Shown here piece by piece: positions 38,000 through 50,278 of a stretch of DNA of 64,000 nt. Below the pieces are notes generated by a model that did not search any database, was not told where the DNA came from, and worked only from the letters and a program-made list of their open reading frames with translations. The position numbers and the translations under genes were made by a program. The DNA is from Fistularia commersonii (taxonomy: Eukaryota > Chordata > Actinopteri > Syngnathiformes > Fistulariidae). The stretch spans positions 7,669,965 through 7,733,964 of the forward strand of contig JBBMNZ010000003.1 of the NCBI GenBank assembly GCA_037954325.1, given 5' to 3'. The stretch's first letter is position 1; each line of letters begins with the position of its first letter.

Positions 38000-38310
38000 T
38001 TCTTTTAAATCACAGGGTCAACGGTGTCAAATGTGCTGTTTTCACCAGGAACCACAAAGGCGACTGGCAGACAAGAACAGATGATAGAATTACTTTCACC
38101 GGTCGGATTAGACGGGATCCAACAGGGACACGGAGGACCCGATTAGAGATGCCGCCGCCACGCTCCTTCATGAGGAGATATCTGTGATAAGTTCCATCCA
38201 TCAAACTTGACTGCCTCATCCAGAGTGATGGGGAGGGAAGAAGGACAATCTGTTTATCTGCCTGTCAGATAAACCAACACACTCTGATGACATATAAAAA
38301 GAGGCTGAAA
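38000..38310. promoter_or_regulatory. Possible regulatory block with a GATA-type palindrome
   Basis: The block is non-repetitive and contains a perfect inverted repeat GTTTATCTG (38252-38260), loop CCTGT, CAGATAAAC (38266-38274). This places two outward GATA-type words (TTATCTG/CAGATAA) symmetrically. A TATAAAAAG word follows at about 38294. There is no transcript evidence; the hairpin is observed, the function is inferred. Confidence 0.25.
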
Positions 38311-39782
38311 TTAGATACGGGAGCCAGGGGGTTGGAAAAACGTCGATTCCCCAGTATGGCAGAGACATCTGCTGGCTACCGGCTGTCTTACAGTTCCGGT
38401 ACGTCGGTGGGAAAGAAAGTTACCTGCTGTGGGAGGGTCGGGAAACTTTAACGAGTGTTTATCTTCATTTTTGACTTCCTTTAATCCCCTTAAGCTTAAT
38501 CCCTCCGCTTTACGTACATAAGCTTTATTTTCCTGCAGCAATGTTCATTACTAATTTAAATCCTCTTTTAGTTTTCTAACATGAGAACTGATGAGAGTAT
38601 ATATATATTTTTTTTATATGCAAATTATTACATTTTTTTTTCTAGATACCCCCGTATTTCGAGGACTGTTTTGTCACAGAAAAATTGAATTTATTTGTAC
38701 AAGTTGACTTTACAATTTTGTTGAAAATTGAAACGGCAACCGCACGGAAACGCCAATCCAAGAGGTGGAATCATTGTTATGATTACATGATGCTCCAATG
38801 TTCTATATGATTAAAATAAAAGTACAACACGACTACACTACTACTAATGCAAACGATAACAATAATTATGATAATAATAATGACAACTACACATAAATGA
38901 ATACATTAAAACAATAAAATAAAAGCGTTGACATTCGTAGAAATATTAAAAGTGCAGATTTAAAGAAAAAAAAAGGAAAACTTTTGATAGCTTTTTACCC
39001 ATCCTTATATCTCTAACTTAACGGCTCACCTATGTACCAATGCTACTGATCAGTCGATAACAAATTAACTTAAGAAGGAAACACAATGACATATATATGT
39101 ATATATTTTTATATTTAATTTTCTAAAAGCCAATACTGTCCACAACTCCTTGCATAGGATTAATAATTTCGATATATTTTAGCAACTGTTGCACTAGGCA
39201 GACATGTTGGCATCAGCTGGGAGGGAATTGAACACTTACCGACCGACACAAATGATAAGTTCTGCCTGCGTGCATGTGTAACATTTCAAACGCTGATGTA
39301 GATTTGGAAATACTTCAGCCAACTAAACAACATGAACTTCATTAATGCAATTAATCAAATACGCGTGTACCTCATTTTACTTGCATGTACCTGTAAGGAA
39401 GCTTGAATTTGTGTAGTCATGTGATTTGCCTCTTATTTTCCTTGCACAGACACATACGTGCTGAATTTATCAATTTAGCTGATGTTTGCGCATAATCACC
39501 GTCGCCATATTTCATTTTATCTCATTTATTTTTTCAAACTTTAGCGGCTCTCGGTTGTTTTGATGCTGCTGTGAAATGGCCGGCGATCTCTGATTCAAAG
39601 CCATATGCTCCCATCCTGATTTCTGAGCGAGGTCGGCGTTTAAAATGAATGCGGTGGCTGCCAAGTCTGCTCTGAGTGGAATTAATTAAAAAGTACTTTA
39701 CTAGTCCATCTGCCCTGCACATGTTGGCAAGCCTTAATGCTTTTAGGAGAAATTGACAAAAAAAAAAAAAAAAAACAATTTT

Positions 39783-39783
<1 letters not shown>

Positions 39784-39822
<39 letters not shown>
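39784..39822. repeat. (GT)n microsatellite
   Basis: About 18 GT units beside an A-run at 39759-39776. Confidence 0.97.
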
Positions 39823-39824
<2 letters not shown>

Positions 39825-41361
39825 CAGTGTTTTGGGGTGAAAATGAGGAACAGGAAGGAGGGAAGGAGGCATTAGGCAGGGCAACTAATATTCACCATAA
39901 TGCTGTTGAATGATGCCAGGGGAGTTTATTTTATATTCTTTATTTATTTTTCCATGGCTCCACACAAGCCTAGCAATTCACCACAGAATCAAACTGCGGA
40001 CTGGCTAATGGCGGTATTTTATTTCCAGCACATTATGGGGAACAAATAGGTTGCTGTGGAGTTTTGTGACTAGATGTGGGACTCATGAGATGGAACTACT
40101 TTGTATTAAATTCTATTCTATTACATCTCTGACAGTATATTTAGGTTGTTTTTTGATTCCCTAATTACCCCAGCAAGTTTCTGGATAAGCTTTAAATGTT
40201 TTATTACCATGTAGAATAACTTTGTTGATTTATTTATCCTTTGTTTATTTATTCATTTGTTTGTTTGTTTGCTTGTTTATTTTCTTTTTACCAGTTCACT
40301 GTGCTTACTCTATATGTCAAAATAGGACAAAGGAATAATCACTCTGTCTGCTTTTGAAAGTATTAGATTAACAGGCCATTTGATTTCACTTGTCACTACT
40401 ACTTATGCTTTACACAAATTAATAAAAACAATGAGAAAAAAAAAACAAACTAATCCCGTTCAAAACCCCCAAAAAACCCAGTTGAATAGAAATGGCTAAC
40501 TGTACGGCAAATTTTAAAAATAGAAAACTGAAAACACGTAAACATCCTGATTTAAAGCCTTTAAAGGAAGCCATTTATATTTTGGGATAGTTTGTCCCTG
40601 ACATTCATATTGCCATGGTAAACAATACAATCATCCTATGCAGGCATGCGTGAAAAAAAAAAAAAAAAAAAAAAAAAAACAGAAAGAAAAACAACATGTT
40701 GGAAATCAATTTAACCAGCAGTGACGGTGGACAAAACAAGATCTAAAGAGGCAAATATTGTCACGCTGACACTCGGTACAAGGACGGTCCGCACGATTTG
40801 CAACGGTTGACTTGCTGCATGAAAACTGTATAAATCCTTGCTGCCATGGGGAATGACAGCCTCGGGCAGCCTGTGTGCATAAACAGCACCGGCATATAAA
40901 CAACCAGCTTCCGTCTATGAGCGTTGCGCACCAAGACGATTTTTTTTTCTTCTTCCTCCATTTCTCCAAATAACAGGCATCATCAAAATTTCTCGACGAT
41001 GATTTAATCGTGAAAGAACTCACGGTCAAACTTTTGACGGATACCCCTGCAAGTATTTTGACCGAGTCTTTAATTGACTGTGGCTTCTGAAGGCAACTGT
41101 TCCCCTTCTCCCACTTCTGGGCCCGTACGCAGTTGCCATAGAAACATCAGACGGAGAGAAAAAGAGAGAAGTACTGCCAGCAATCGAGGTGTGTGTCTGC
41201 GTCCATTTGTGTGTGACTGTGACAGAGCCGGGATTTCAAAGGAGACTGTTGATCTGTGTCTAATGAGTAGAGTGTGTTCTCAGTCTACTCACAGACTCAT
41301 CTGTGCTGTGATTGTGGACGCCTGCAGCAGGTCACATCTGACTGAGCGACGCTCCCCGAGC

Positions 41362-41368
<7 letters not shown>

Positions 41369-41393
<25 letters not shown>
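41369..41393. repeat. (CA)n microsatellite
   Basis: About 12 perfect units following CATGCGCG. Confidence 0.95.
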
Positions 41394-41394
<1 letters not shown>

Positions 41395-42133
41395 TGACGT
41401 AAACACGAGGAGATCTTACATTTAAATCTTCCTCCCTGACAGGGGAAGTATAGTATAAAACCCAATACGTTAAAAGTCTGTTAAGCTTCTGTGACAAATC
41501 TCGCAGCGTCTTCACATAGGCTCATAGAAATTGTGCAGCGACGGAGCTGCACGATAACAGAGCCCGAGCTCATCTGCGGATTCATCCCGGCTTCCTAGAC
41601 CATCCCTCGCACTTTGGAGCGGTTGAATGCAGCATCCTCTAAACCGCATAGAAATCTGATTCTGATACTGGGCGCGGCTGCGGCTGCGGCTAGCACGGTT
41701 GCGAGGAAATTCTCAGCCTGAACCCGACGCATCTGTTGGGATTAGCTCGAGCGTCCCGAGAAACAAGAAAAGCGATATAAACAAATAAACACACGGTAAT
41801 GTGTTTATCAGACATTGAAAAAGGTGTTGTTTGTAATCGTCTCAAGATATGCCGGGACGAACCTCTGAAAATAATTTTGAACGTTCTCGGAGTGGAGAAA
41901 CACAAAATACCTCAGAATGTATTGGGAATAGAGATGCTGCAGAAATAAACACACGCTTGACAGAGCTGCACTGGCAAACTGTCGCATCCATATGGCTGCA
42001 AACTACTTGAATGAGGAAGCAATGGAGTTTTTTTTTTTTTTTTTTTTGTCGTGTGAATTCATTGTCTGTGGAGGTTGTCAGTCATCCTGGTCATTTTGAA
42101 TTCTCGTTGAAATGAAACCCGTTCTCGTTGAAG

Positions 42134-42310
42134 TGAATTTCTTCACTTGAAGATGATCTGCCGATCCACTCTTTCCATTCACATAATGAGCCACCATAAC
42201 TCGGACCCGCCAAAAACCCTGACAGTTCTATCCCGAAACTCCCCACAGGTCATTAGAACTGAAGATGCCTCATGGATGGCGGATGAAATGTCTTCAAGTG
42301 AAGAAATTCA
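42134..42310. repeat. Perfect 20-bp inverted repeat within a dispersed-repeat-like block
   Basis: TGAATTTCTTCACTTGAAGA (42134-42153) is the exact reverse complement of 42291-42310. The 137 bases between include GGTCATTAGAACTGAAGATG and a GGCGGATGAAATG word. From memory, this kind of sequence (GTCATTAGAACTGA...GATGAAACGTCTTCAAG) is dispersed in many fish genomes. I cannot name the family. A T-run (42030-42048) lies upstream. Confidence 0.6.
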
Positions 42311-42674
42311 AGTCCAGTTGCAATGAAAGAAGACTTCAGCAAGAATTCTATGAATTCATTGTTGACCATCCGCTGAAAATATAATTTGGGTGATGATAGA
42401 AGCAGCCGTGTTTGAAGGTTCGCCTTGACAATTGAATGTCTTGTGCCAGCCATCCAACAAAAGACTGAAAAGATTCAGATTTCACACCTGCTCACGTGCA
42501 AAGACTAATTTTTAGAGTTCTATGTCTCAACCTAATCTGAGATTCCCCAAAGACTCCGGATCTTGCATTTAAAGAATTGGAAAAGACTTGGTCCGGGTCC
42601 TTTCAGCAATATTTTCACCGTGTCTGTAGAGCTGCTGCTGTTTCAGTCCTTTTCTTTCTCCGATCATTCGTGAT

Positions 42675-43075
42675 ACATTGAAGAGTTGACATCATTCAAA
42701 CCACGCTGTTCTGGCTCCAGCTCCACCATCAGCGCCTCTTTCTGGACGGTCCATACTGATCGGGACTTCCATTTGCTGTTCCTGATCATCCGTACCACCA
42801 ACAAATACCATCTCTGCTGTGGCATTTGTTTGTCTACAAGGTTTCCCGTTTTGTTGGAGCTCATCTATTGGTTGTTGATTGTGTTACATCGCCGTAAAGA
42901 CTGCCAAACTTGCTATATCAAACACGTTTGATACTGTCGTAACCCAAGACTAAGAAAAGACTGATTTAAGACTGTAAGACGACCACCTTGCACTTAACGG
43001 TCGAGATAATGACAGTACGACTTTCAGTTTCAAGTCTGTGACTGTGAAAATTGTAAGGTGTAAGCCCAGCATTAG
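42675..43075 (+). mobile_element. Partial copy of the 8.3-kb inverted-repeat transposon
   Basis: Collinear with 8570-9000. Shared words include CAAACCA/CAAACCG, AGCTCCACCATCAGC, CGTACCACCAACAAATAC, TGTTTGTCTA, CTCATCTATTGGTTG and the 3' end CCCAGCATTAG. No matching 5' inverted terminus is found upstream, so the left part is lost. A further scrap (AGCTCCACCATCAGCTCCTG and following GGATGGTCCA) lies at 43608-43643. Confidence 0.75.
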
Positions 43076-43603
43076 TTGACTTAGAAGTTGTATTTTAGAT
43101 CTCGGGATTTTGTCCGTTTTTGGGGCCCATCATCAGCCCAAATTAATTGTTATTAGTCAGGAATTCTATATGTCTCTTTGGCGCCCCGATCAGGGCCACT
43201 GTAGGAGTAAACAACAGGATAATATTTTGGCTTCTAAATCGGGTTCGTCCTTTTCCGATGCGATCTGAAAAAAAAAAACAAACGCTCAGGGGCCTAAATA
43301 GAGGAAGGACTGATGATGTGATTGGAAAAAGAACCCTGAGATGATACGGAGAAAAGGGCAAGGAGCTCTGATGTGATAATAAATTACACCATGAAGTCCA
43401 GATAGATTAAAATCTGTCTTGACAAAATAATTTCCATCTCTTCCACAACCAGTTTTATGTTTTCCTTTTTTTGTGTGTGTGTTTAATTAATGCAATATAA
43501 TGACTGAAGCTACAAAGGAGTTCACAATATGCCGCTGTTGACTGAGAGAATCCCAACCAGCGAAAAAATTGAAAAAAATAAAAAATAAAAAATGTGTGGA
43601 GAG

Positions 43604-43645
43604 CCACAGCTCCACCATCAGCTCCTGTTTCTGGATGGTCCACCT
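43604..43645 (+). mobile_element. Scrap of the same transposon family
   Basis: CACAGCTCCACCATCAGCTC followed by CTGTTTCTGGATGGTCCA matches 42714-42752 at most positions. The flanks do not match. Confidence 0.5.
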
Positions 43646-44091
43646 GTCTCGCTGCCTCAGGGACACTAATTATGCCTTATTTAAAATGCATAAAGAAGCA
43701 AGCCATCCACTGATTCAGAACAAAGAGGCATCCTGATGCTCTAGCCTAACAAGATCTCCCTTTTTTTTTTTTCTCTCTCTACCCTCGCAGAAAAATCCTT
43801 CGCTGACCGTTTCAAGGCTTGATGGCCATGTGGACTGATCATCAAAACCCATAAGGGTGTTGATAAAATCACATCAATTAGCTCTCGCATTGAAGTGACT
43901 AAAATGTCTCGGATGTCGAGCCGGAGTTCAACTGCAGTGAACGGCATCTCTATTAGAACCAACAAAGCGATGGAAATAAGAATCTCAATCGACCTTGGAG
44001 GGCCGGTTTCACAGTTGCACATTGAGTCTGCATCAAAGATAACTTTATCTCACAGTCCGAAACCATACAGGAGGTTTACTAGATGAGCTGC

Positions 44092-44485
44092 GGATGATCC
44101 CCGCGTCCTGCCCAATAACAGCCTCCAGCATCCCTGAGTGCAGGATAGTATAAGTCAGCTTTATTGTCAATTTCTCAGCATGTACTGGACATACAGAGGA
44201 ATTGAGAAGATGCTTCTCACAATCAAACGGTGACATGTAATTAACAAAATAATAATTATAAAAGAGTATATATCAGCGGTAAAGTGGACTGTTACATTAG
44301 ACAGTAAACATTAAACTATGAGGTATGAAGTGTAAAGTGCACACAGACACAGACTGATATATATATATATATATTTTTTTTTTGTACAGTTTAGTGCAAA
44401 GGTAAGTAGGCAGTACCATAATGGTATATGTTGCGATAGCCGTATGACAAGGCGGTATAGATACTGAATGAATGAATGGATAAGG
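44092..44485 (+). mobile_element. SINE 3' end split by a LINE 3' end
   Basis: The left piece 44092-44147 (GCCTCCAGCATCCC, TGAGTGCAGGATA) and the right piece from about 44449 (AGGCGGTATAGATACTGAAT followed by GAATGAATGG) join to give a normal SINE tail. The roughly 300 bp between them are a separate insertion. The SINE is in plus sense; its head and most of its body are missing. Confidence 0.65.
44148..44448 (-). mobile_element. LINE 3'-UTR-like insertion
   Basis: On the minus strand the right part reads CAGTACATGCTGAGAAATTG followed by ACAATAAAGCTGAC, a 3' end of a dispersed fish LINE that I recall with the form ACATGTGAAGAAATTGACAA and TAAA. A TA run and T-run lie at 44358-44381. The family is not named with certainty. 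Confidence 0.5.
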
Positions 44486-46588
44486 ACATATCAGGACTGC
44501 CAAGGTCTATAATATGGTCATAATAAAGGGATCTGATTGGATGAGCAGAAAAGGCGCCCAATTATGCCACAAACCCTGTTCCTTTGTGTTTCTGTCGGTG
44601 TGAAGCCGCATTTCTCCCTGCCAATAGCATAAGTGTGTGTTTGTTGTTTTAAATGGATTCCTGTTTTAAGGCGGCAGATCGAATTATTGCCTCTGCACCG
44701 CAGTGGTCTGATGTCGCTCCTGGCTATAAATTAATACCTTTACCTCGTTAATACTTTTTCATGGACACAACTTTGACTAAAAAACAGCAAGAATAATTAC
44801 AATAAGTCAATGCTTGGCTTGTGCTGAAAGAACCCAGGCAAAGTTAACTTTTTAAAAAAAGTTGAGGAAAAATGCCTCAGTGTGACACATTGTCTTCATA
44901 TTATTGCATTTATTTATTTGAGTATTGATTCATTTATTAATTAAATAAATGAAATATCAAAAAATAAAAGGCTGAGACATCCCACAGTGAAGATTCTCAC
45001 CCCAGTATTTATTCACATGCAAATATTTGGAACAGAGCTTTTCTTTTACCTCTTGAGCGCAGATTCCAATTAAAATTAGAAAGCACCAAGTGATGGATGA
45101 CCGCAATACGCTTAGTCTAAACTGTAATTCTGGATTTATTGGTTTTAAAACACCCCAGAGATCAATGATGTCCGGAGTCTATCTATGAATCCGACCGATC
45201 ACATGGCCAGAATGTCACTGATGCTTCTGTAAAAATAATAATAGCACGTTCCGTCCCATGGTGCGCTCACAGAATTTATATCCCTGTACCGGGAGCGTAC
45301 ACTGAACTGCCGTGGCCACTGGATGTCAGTAGATGCTCATAATTCGGACGATCGCCTCGCGGCGCCCTTTTAGTAAAGAGGTAAAAGAATGGCACCGCAT
45401 TATCTTTCTCTTTGTGTTTGCGTCGGTGTATTTTTAGGTTTACTCCTATTTGTCACGTTTCATCTTGATAAATAGCGCACACGTTTCTTTTTAATGACTA
45501 TGTGTCTCGGCCCCAGCCAGAAAGTACAACACAGTCGGATACGCCGAGATAAATAGAGGACGCCTTCCCTCATTACTCATAAAAGACACCCGGACCTCGG
45601 GATCATTAACATATTCTATAAGTGACACCCAGGAGCTTGCAATTCAAGGCGACCCCATGCTCTTTTACATGTGTTTTTACCATAGAGCTAAAAAAAAAGG
45701 GTATCCATAGCGTGTGTGTGTGCGACTGTGTGCACGTAAACCGGGCTTAAAAGACAGACGAGTGCTTGCACACTCACATAGCCCCAGGAGTTGAATGCTA
45801 GCGCCTGTTGCAGGGGCACAAGAACTACCGGCCGCGTGCAATGACAGGTAAATCAAAAGCGGTCCGTGTGTCATCCCAGCCGCACGCCGCATCCATCCCG
45901 CCCTTCTCTCCTCAAATAATGACATTTAATCCGTGGCCCCCGAGCCTCATCTACACTACCGCCGTGATAAGGGCGCGTTAAACAGCTTCGGCGCTGACAA
46001 AGGAGAGCATTGTGCAGGGCCGTGCGTGTCGCCGCGGCTCGCGCCCATTTCAGACCAGCTATCTTGACGGCCCGGGGACGGCGAGAGTCAATCACTTTCA
46101 ACCTTTAGCTCAAGGTTGACAACACCTCTTCGTTTAACTATTAATTCAAATGAAAAACTCTCTGGCTTTTACTCAACTGTCTTTCACAAAAACCATGTGT
46201 CCAGTGATGGTCTTGTTTCTCTCTCGCCACGTGGTGCAGATGCGATCCATACGGAAGCGCAATTTTAATTAAAATGTAAACAACTTCATTTATGCTTATA
46301 GGCAGCCGGGGGAGGACATTATATGCATGAACAGGTGTGCAGGTTTGCAGGTGTACGTTGGTGTGACTAAATGTCTGCCAATTGACAACAGAAAACATTT
46401 GTTAGACAGAAAAATGTGCATAAATGAATAGATAAGTGGATGCAGCGGATGGATGAGCATCTCTCCGGTGTGTCTGCTGTTACAGCTGCAGCGACTCAGA
46501 TCGTGATGCAAATGGACAAATAAAACAGATCAAACAAATCATTAAAAAACTAGTAAGATGTTTATATTGTCATTTCAATGGGGTCTTG
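44486..46588. other. Unique non-coding sequence
   Basis: No gene is supported. The AT-rich part 44760-45010 is followed by GC-balanced blocks at 45480-45660 and 45890-46110. The latter contains CGTTAAACAGCTTCGGCGC and the pair ACAAAGG / CATTGTG, which resemble SOX-type words. It may be regulatory DNA, untested. Confidence 0.5.
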
Positions 46589-46845
46589 GAAAAATGATAT
46601 ATGCAAACAGTGGTTGGCGTTATCGCCTGGTTTTATTACTGCAGGGGGGACAATTGTGCGTGGCGTTTGTACGTTTATCTCAGGATTTCAGGTTTCCAGC
46701 TTTCCTCCCACTGTCCAAAAAAGTGCAGTTTGTTCCCTATATGTGGCCCTCTGTTGGATTTGTCCTCCAGGGTGAACCCTGCCTTTCACCCAATGCTAAC
46801 TGGGTGGAGGATAAGCAGTATAGATGATGAATGAATGAATTGATT
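46585..46845 (+). mobile_element. Near-complete short tRNA-derived SINE
   Basis: Order along the plus strand: an A-box-like AACAGTGGTTGGCGTTATCG, a body with GTGCGTGGCGTTTGTACGTT, TTTCCAGCTTTCCTCCCACT then GTCCAAAAAAGTGCAG, then CTCCAGGGTGAACCCTGCCT and the tail GGATAAGCAGTATAGATGAT with GAATGAATGAAT. It lacks the minisatellite expansion seen in other copies and shows the ancestral layout. The B box is not intact. Confidence 0.75.
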
Positions 46846-47613
46846 CTATATGCGCCGATGATGGGAGAAACGTTGCACTGCAGTTAACTGAGACTGGGAC
46901 GCCACAGGGAGCTGACAAGATGAAAAAAAATCACCAAGCCAACCCTCCTGCGCAAAGCACGGCGCTACATACTTGTAGTTTTGGGGACATTTCCTCTAAA
47001 GCAAGATGAAGAGGAAAATTATGCAACAAAAAAAGATCATAAATTCACAAGAACAGTGATTTTGTCAACATCAGACACACAATTACACATTTTACTCATC
47101 CATAGGCAAGCAGAAACAGACATTATAGCACCCTGGGAGCGATTTCCCACCGAAAAGACCGTCTCGTTTTCGGAGAGTGCCGTGAAAGCCATGTTGCCAA
47201 GGAGTGCCTGAATGTTAAGGTGCACGCCACTGTTTCATCAGCACACTGCTGACACGCAGGGCCAGGCTTAGCTTCCAGGACCCAATTTAATTCATACACG
47301 TGACGGAGTGGCGGTGGCTTACTTGGTGTGCAGAGCGGCAGGCTTCACTCTAAAATAAGTAGCATTGTCGTACTGTTGTAGTAGTAGTGCGACAGAAGTG
47401 CGACAGAGGCATTTTTTATTTGCTGCTATCAGTGTGGTGAGAGACTGGAAATTGAACCACTGAGAGGAAAAACTTTCGGCTTGCACCCGAAATGTCAACG
47501 TGTGTGTCAATGTACGAAAAACACAATCATACTGTGCAGTTTGAAACAACTGCACTGAGTACTCAGTACCTTTCAGATCCTACATAATAAAAAAAGAAGG
47601 GGGAGGGGGGTGA

Positions 47614-47640
47614 AATCTCAGATACTGGGTATCTGAGATT
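47614..47640. repeat. Perfect 11-bp hairpin
   Basis: AATCTCAGATA (47614-47624), loop CTGGG, TATCTGAGATT (47630-47640). It lies between a G/A-rich tract and a long A-rich run. Confidence 0.9.
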
Positions 47641-48460
47641 CGATGTTCAAAAAAAAAAAATAAAAAAAATAAAAAAAATTACAGAACTACAGAAGCAAAT
47701 GTCTTTCCAGTTGATAGACATGTCCGTACTGTCCTTGTCAGAGTCCACAAGTAAAAACTATATTCAGTGAAAGAAGAACGAATAATCCAAAGTGGCTGCC
47801 TAATTTGATAAGAAAAAAAAAAGATTAAAATGGTATTTTCTTTTCTACAACCTTGCTTCGATGGAGCAAATTCATCCCCCCGTATCCTCCCTTTTTGCCC
47901 CTCTTCCTCTGCTGCTTTACCCCGCACCTCAGGAAACTCTGAGTAACAAACCCCAACCAAAGGTTATCCCGCGCCAAAGGTTCCCATGTGACAAAAACAC
48001 CAACCATATGGCCGTCAAGGAAGGAGCTGGCGTAACACTGGCGAGAATACAAACGAGACGCAGCCAGTCACTCTCCGGAAAGGTGACTCCTGCTGGCGTG
48101 CAGAAGTGGTTGAATGTCTCGGAGAAAAAGACATGAAACAACGAAAATATTGTATTCTATTAAATATTTTTCCATCGCATGATTGAACGTCTGACCAAAG
48201 CCAATTTCCAGAAATATGAACATTTTTTTCTGTCCTCAACAAATTCAAAATTATAATTAATGTACTTTTTCATTAAAGCTCTCATAGGAATAAAACACAT
48301 TGGATAAAACAGGGGAAGGATTAGATGTAGAAATAGAAACTAACATTAAAACATATAAATATAACAAATAAAACCCTGAAATAAACAGTACATGGTCAAA
48401 AATAAAATAAATAAATAAATAAATGGATGACAAAAATCAAACAAAGCAAAACATTAGTTA

Positions 48461-48526
48461 AATTAATAAAAAAAAAACGATCTCTCAAATATGTGGGGTT
48501 TCTTTTGAGAGAGATTTTTTTTAATT
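48461..48526. repeat. Long imperfect hairpin
   Basis: The left arm (48461-48489, AATTAATAAA..., ending GATCTCTCAAA) pairs with the right arm (48503-48526, TTTTGAGAGAGA... ending TTTTAATT) with few mismatches around a 13-nt loop. The outer stem is A/T-run based, so part of the pairing is low complexity; the inner TCTCTCAAA / TTTGAGAGA is specific. Confidence 0.75.
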
Positions 48527-49864
48527 GATAACATAGTCGAAGTTAATACCAGACTTGATCATCCATTATTAGGGAGTCCTCATTATTCAAGCATGGAGGA
48601 TGGACACATCAGATCTAATCAAGTAAAAAGGTACTGTATGTCGACAGCAACATAATATGCAGGCCTGGATAGTAAACGTAGACCGAGAGATGTAAAAATA
48701 GGCAGATTTTGAACGATAACGGCAAGTATAACAACCACAATGACACGAAAAGGGCCGAAAACTTCACTTTGAACACAACACTACAATGGTGTTGAGCTAA
48801 AAACAGGATTTGTAGTATATTTCCTGAGAATATAAACAACATGACATTTCATTTGGCTCCCATGATCTGTGTATTCTACCTCGGGAACGTATTGATTTCT
48901 ATGAGTGCGCCAAGGTGTTTCAATCACGTCGCTGCCTCAACTGTAATTGTGTCTGACTCCATATGGCCTCGAAGACCAATTAACAAACCGCATGGACGAG
49001 TTGGACGCTTAATCAGATCAGTTTTCCAATTACGTTGACCTTTCCACGCCTTTCGCTGAAGTGGCGGTATGCGTCAGCCGCCGCTGGCTAATCATGGCTA
49101 TCCAACAGTAATTACGCGCGGACAATGCGTACCGGTGACCAATCACGTGTTTCATTTCTAGTGATGCAACTCAACTGCGGATCCCGTAAAGACCTCCTGT
49201 CCAGATTGGTCGAGTCTCCCGGAAGCCAACGCGTGATTGGATGATAAATGAAAACACGCCTTGTGAGCATCAAAATTGAAAAAGCTGTCAACCGCTTGGA
49301 GCTTTGAATGTTTCTCATAACTCGAGTTTCATCAGACAACGCTGGTTTCATTTCATTCGGGATCATTTGCCATGGGAAGATTGGACGTCACTGGCGATGT
49401 TCAACGACATGTCCACGGTTCGGAAGGAGAGCATCGGTTGAATGACTCAACAGTCACTCTGACTCCTCGACAGCATGCATGTCATTAACACAGCATCCCA
49501 TTTAACTTTTCTGCTGTACGATAAACGCTGCCATTGGCAGGCTTAAAAAAAAAGAAAACAATTTTTAGATTTTTAGAGCAAAACAAAGGAACAATATTTG
49601 TATATTTCCATAAATAAAAAAAAAGCTCTTAACAGAAGAAGGAAAGGGAAAGCCGAAAACAAAGGTGACATGAAGGAGCCAATAGCGTGACATTTTGCTC
49701 AAGATTCTCAGAGTGTATTACATCAGCCAATGAGAAGACGGATCCTGTTTTCTGCGAGCCGCACTGACTAGACAACAGACACCTGCTGCAGTGCATGCTC
49801 ATATTAATTAATGAAAAAAAAAAACATAAATGCATTTATTTATCTATTTTTTCACCAAATGCAG

Positions 49865-50163
49865 ATTATCATTGCAGCACTGAGCAGCTCCTTCACCCAG
49901 AGTGTGTAAAGTGATATTTCTCAGGTCCTTCCTTGCATTGCTGCTGTATGCAGCTGTTGTCTGCTACTAGTTTTAATTGTTTGCATAAGAGAGTTTATAT
50001 TTTTTTCATTTTTCTAATATTCTCTGATATTTCTGAATGCTACGGCTTTAATTTAGAATTTTTATTATTTAACTACCTCAACTGCACCATCCACTTTTTG
50101 CTGTATCAATTAAGCTTTCCCCACTGTGGGATAATTAAAGCAACATTCTATCTGATTCTATGA
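49865..50163 (+). mobile_element. LINE 3' end (family not certain)
   Basis: The text TGAGCAGCTCCTTCACCCAG and TCCTTCCTTGCATTGCTGCT resembles the C-terminal end of fish LINE reverse-transcriptase frames. It is followed by an AT-rich 3' UTR that closes with CCCCACTGTGGGATAATTAA and then ATTCTATCTGATTCTATG, the usual form of a LINE terminus (CCCACTGTGGGA-TAATAAAG plus short tandem tail). 5' truncated. Probably Rex1- or L2-related. Confidence 0.45.
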
Positions 50164-50179
50164 AAATTTTAATAAAACA

Positions 50180-50239
50180 TAATTATGATTGGTATAATAA
50201 TGATAGTTGCTATTATTATTAATAACAATATAAACGCTA

Positions 50240-50278
<39 letters not shown>

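Larger units (their letters stand above)
33886..41365. other. Long stretch of unique non-coding sequence
   Basis: No gene is supported. Non-repetitive, balanced blocks that may be regulatory lie at 34455-34740, 35890-36110, 37640-37900 and 38000-38310. AT-rich parts at 35260-35870 and 38560-39530 hold only short runs. Microsatellites: (GT)n 39784-39822, TTTG-type near 40255-40280, A27 at 40653-40679. Confidence 0.55.
46846..49860. other. Non-coding sequence with two hairpins
   Basis: No gene is supported. A purine-rich tract and an 11-bp hairpin lie at 47593-47640, A-runs at 47648-47680, a 25-28-bp imperfect hairpin at 48461-48526 and (AATA)n at 48405-48424. 48835-49130 is a balanced block with TCCAATTACG- and ACCAATTAAC-type words, possibly conserved non-coding DNA. 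Confidence 0.55.
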
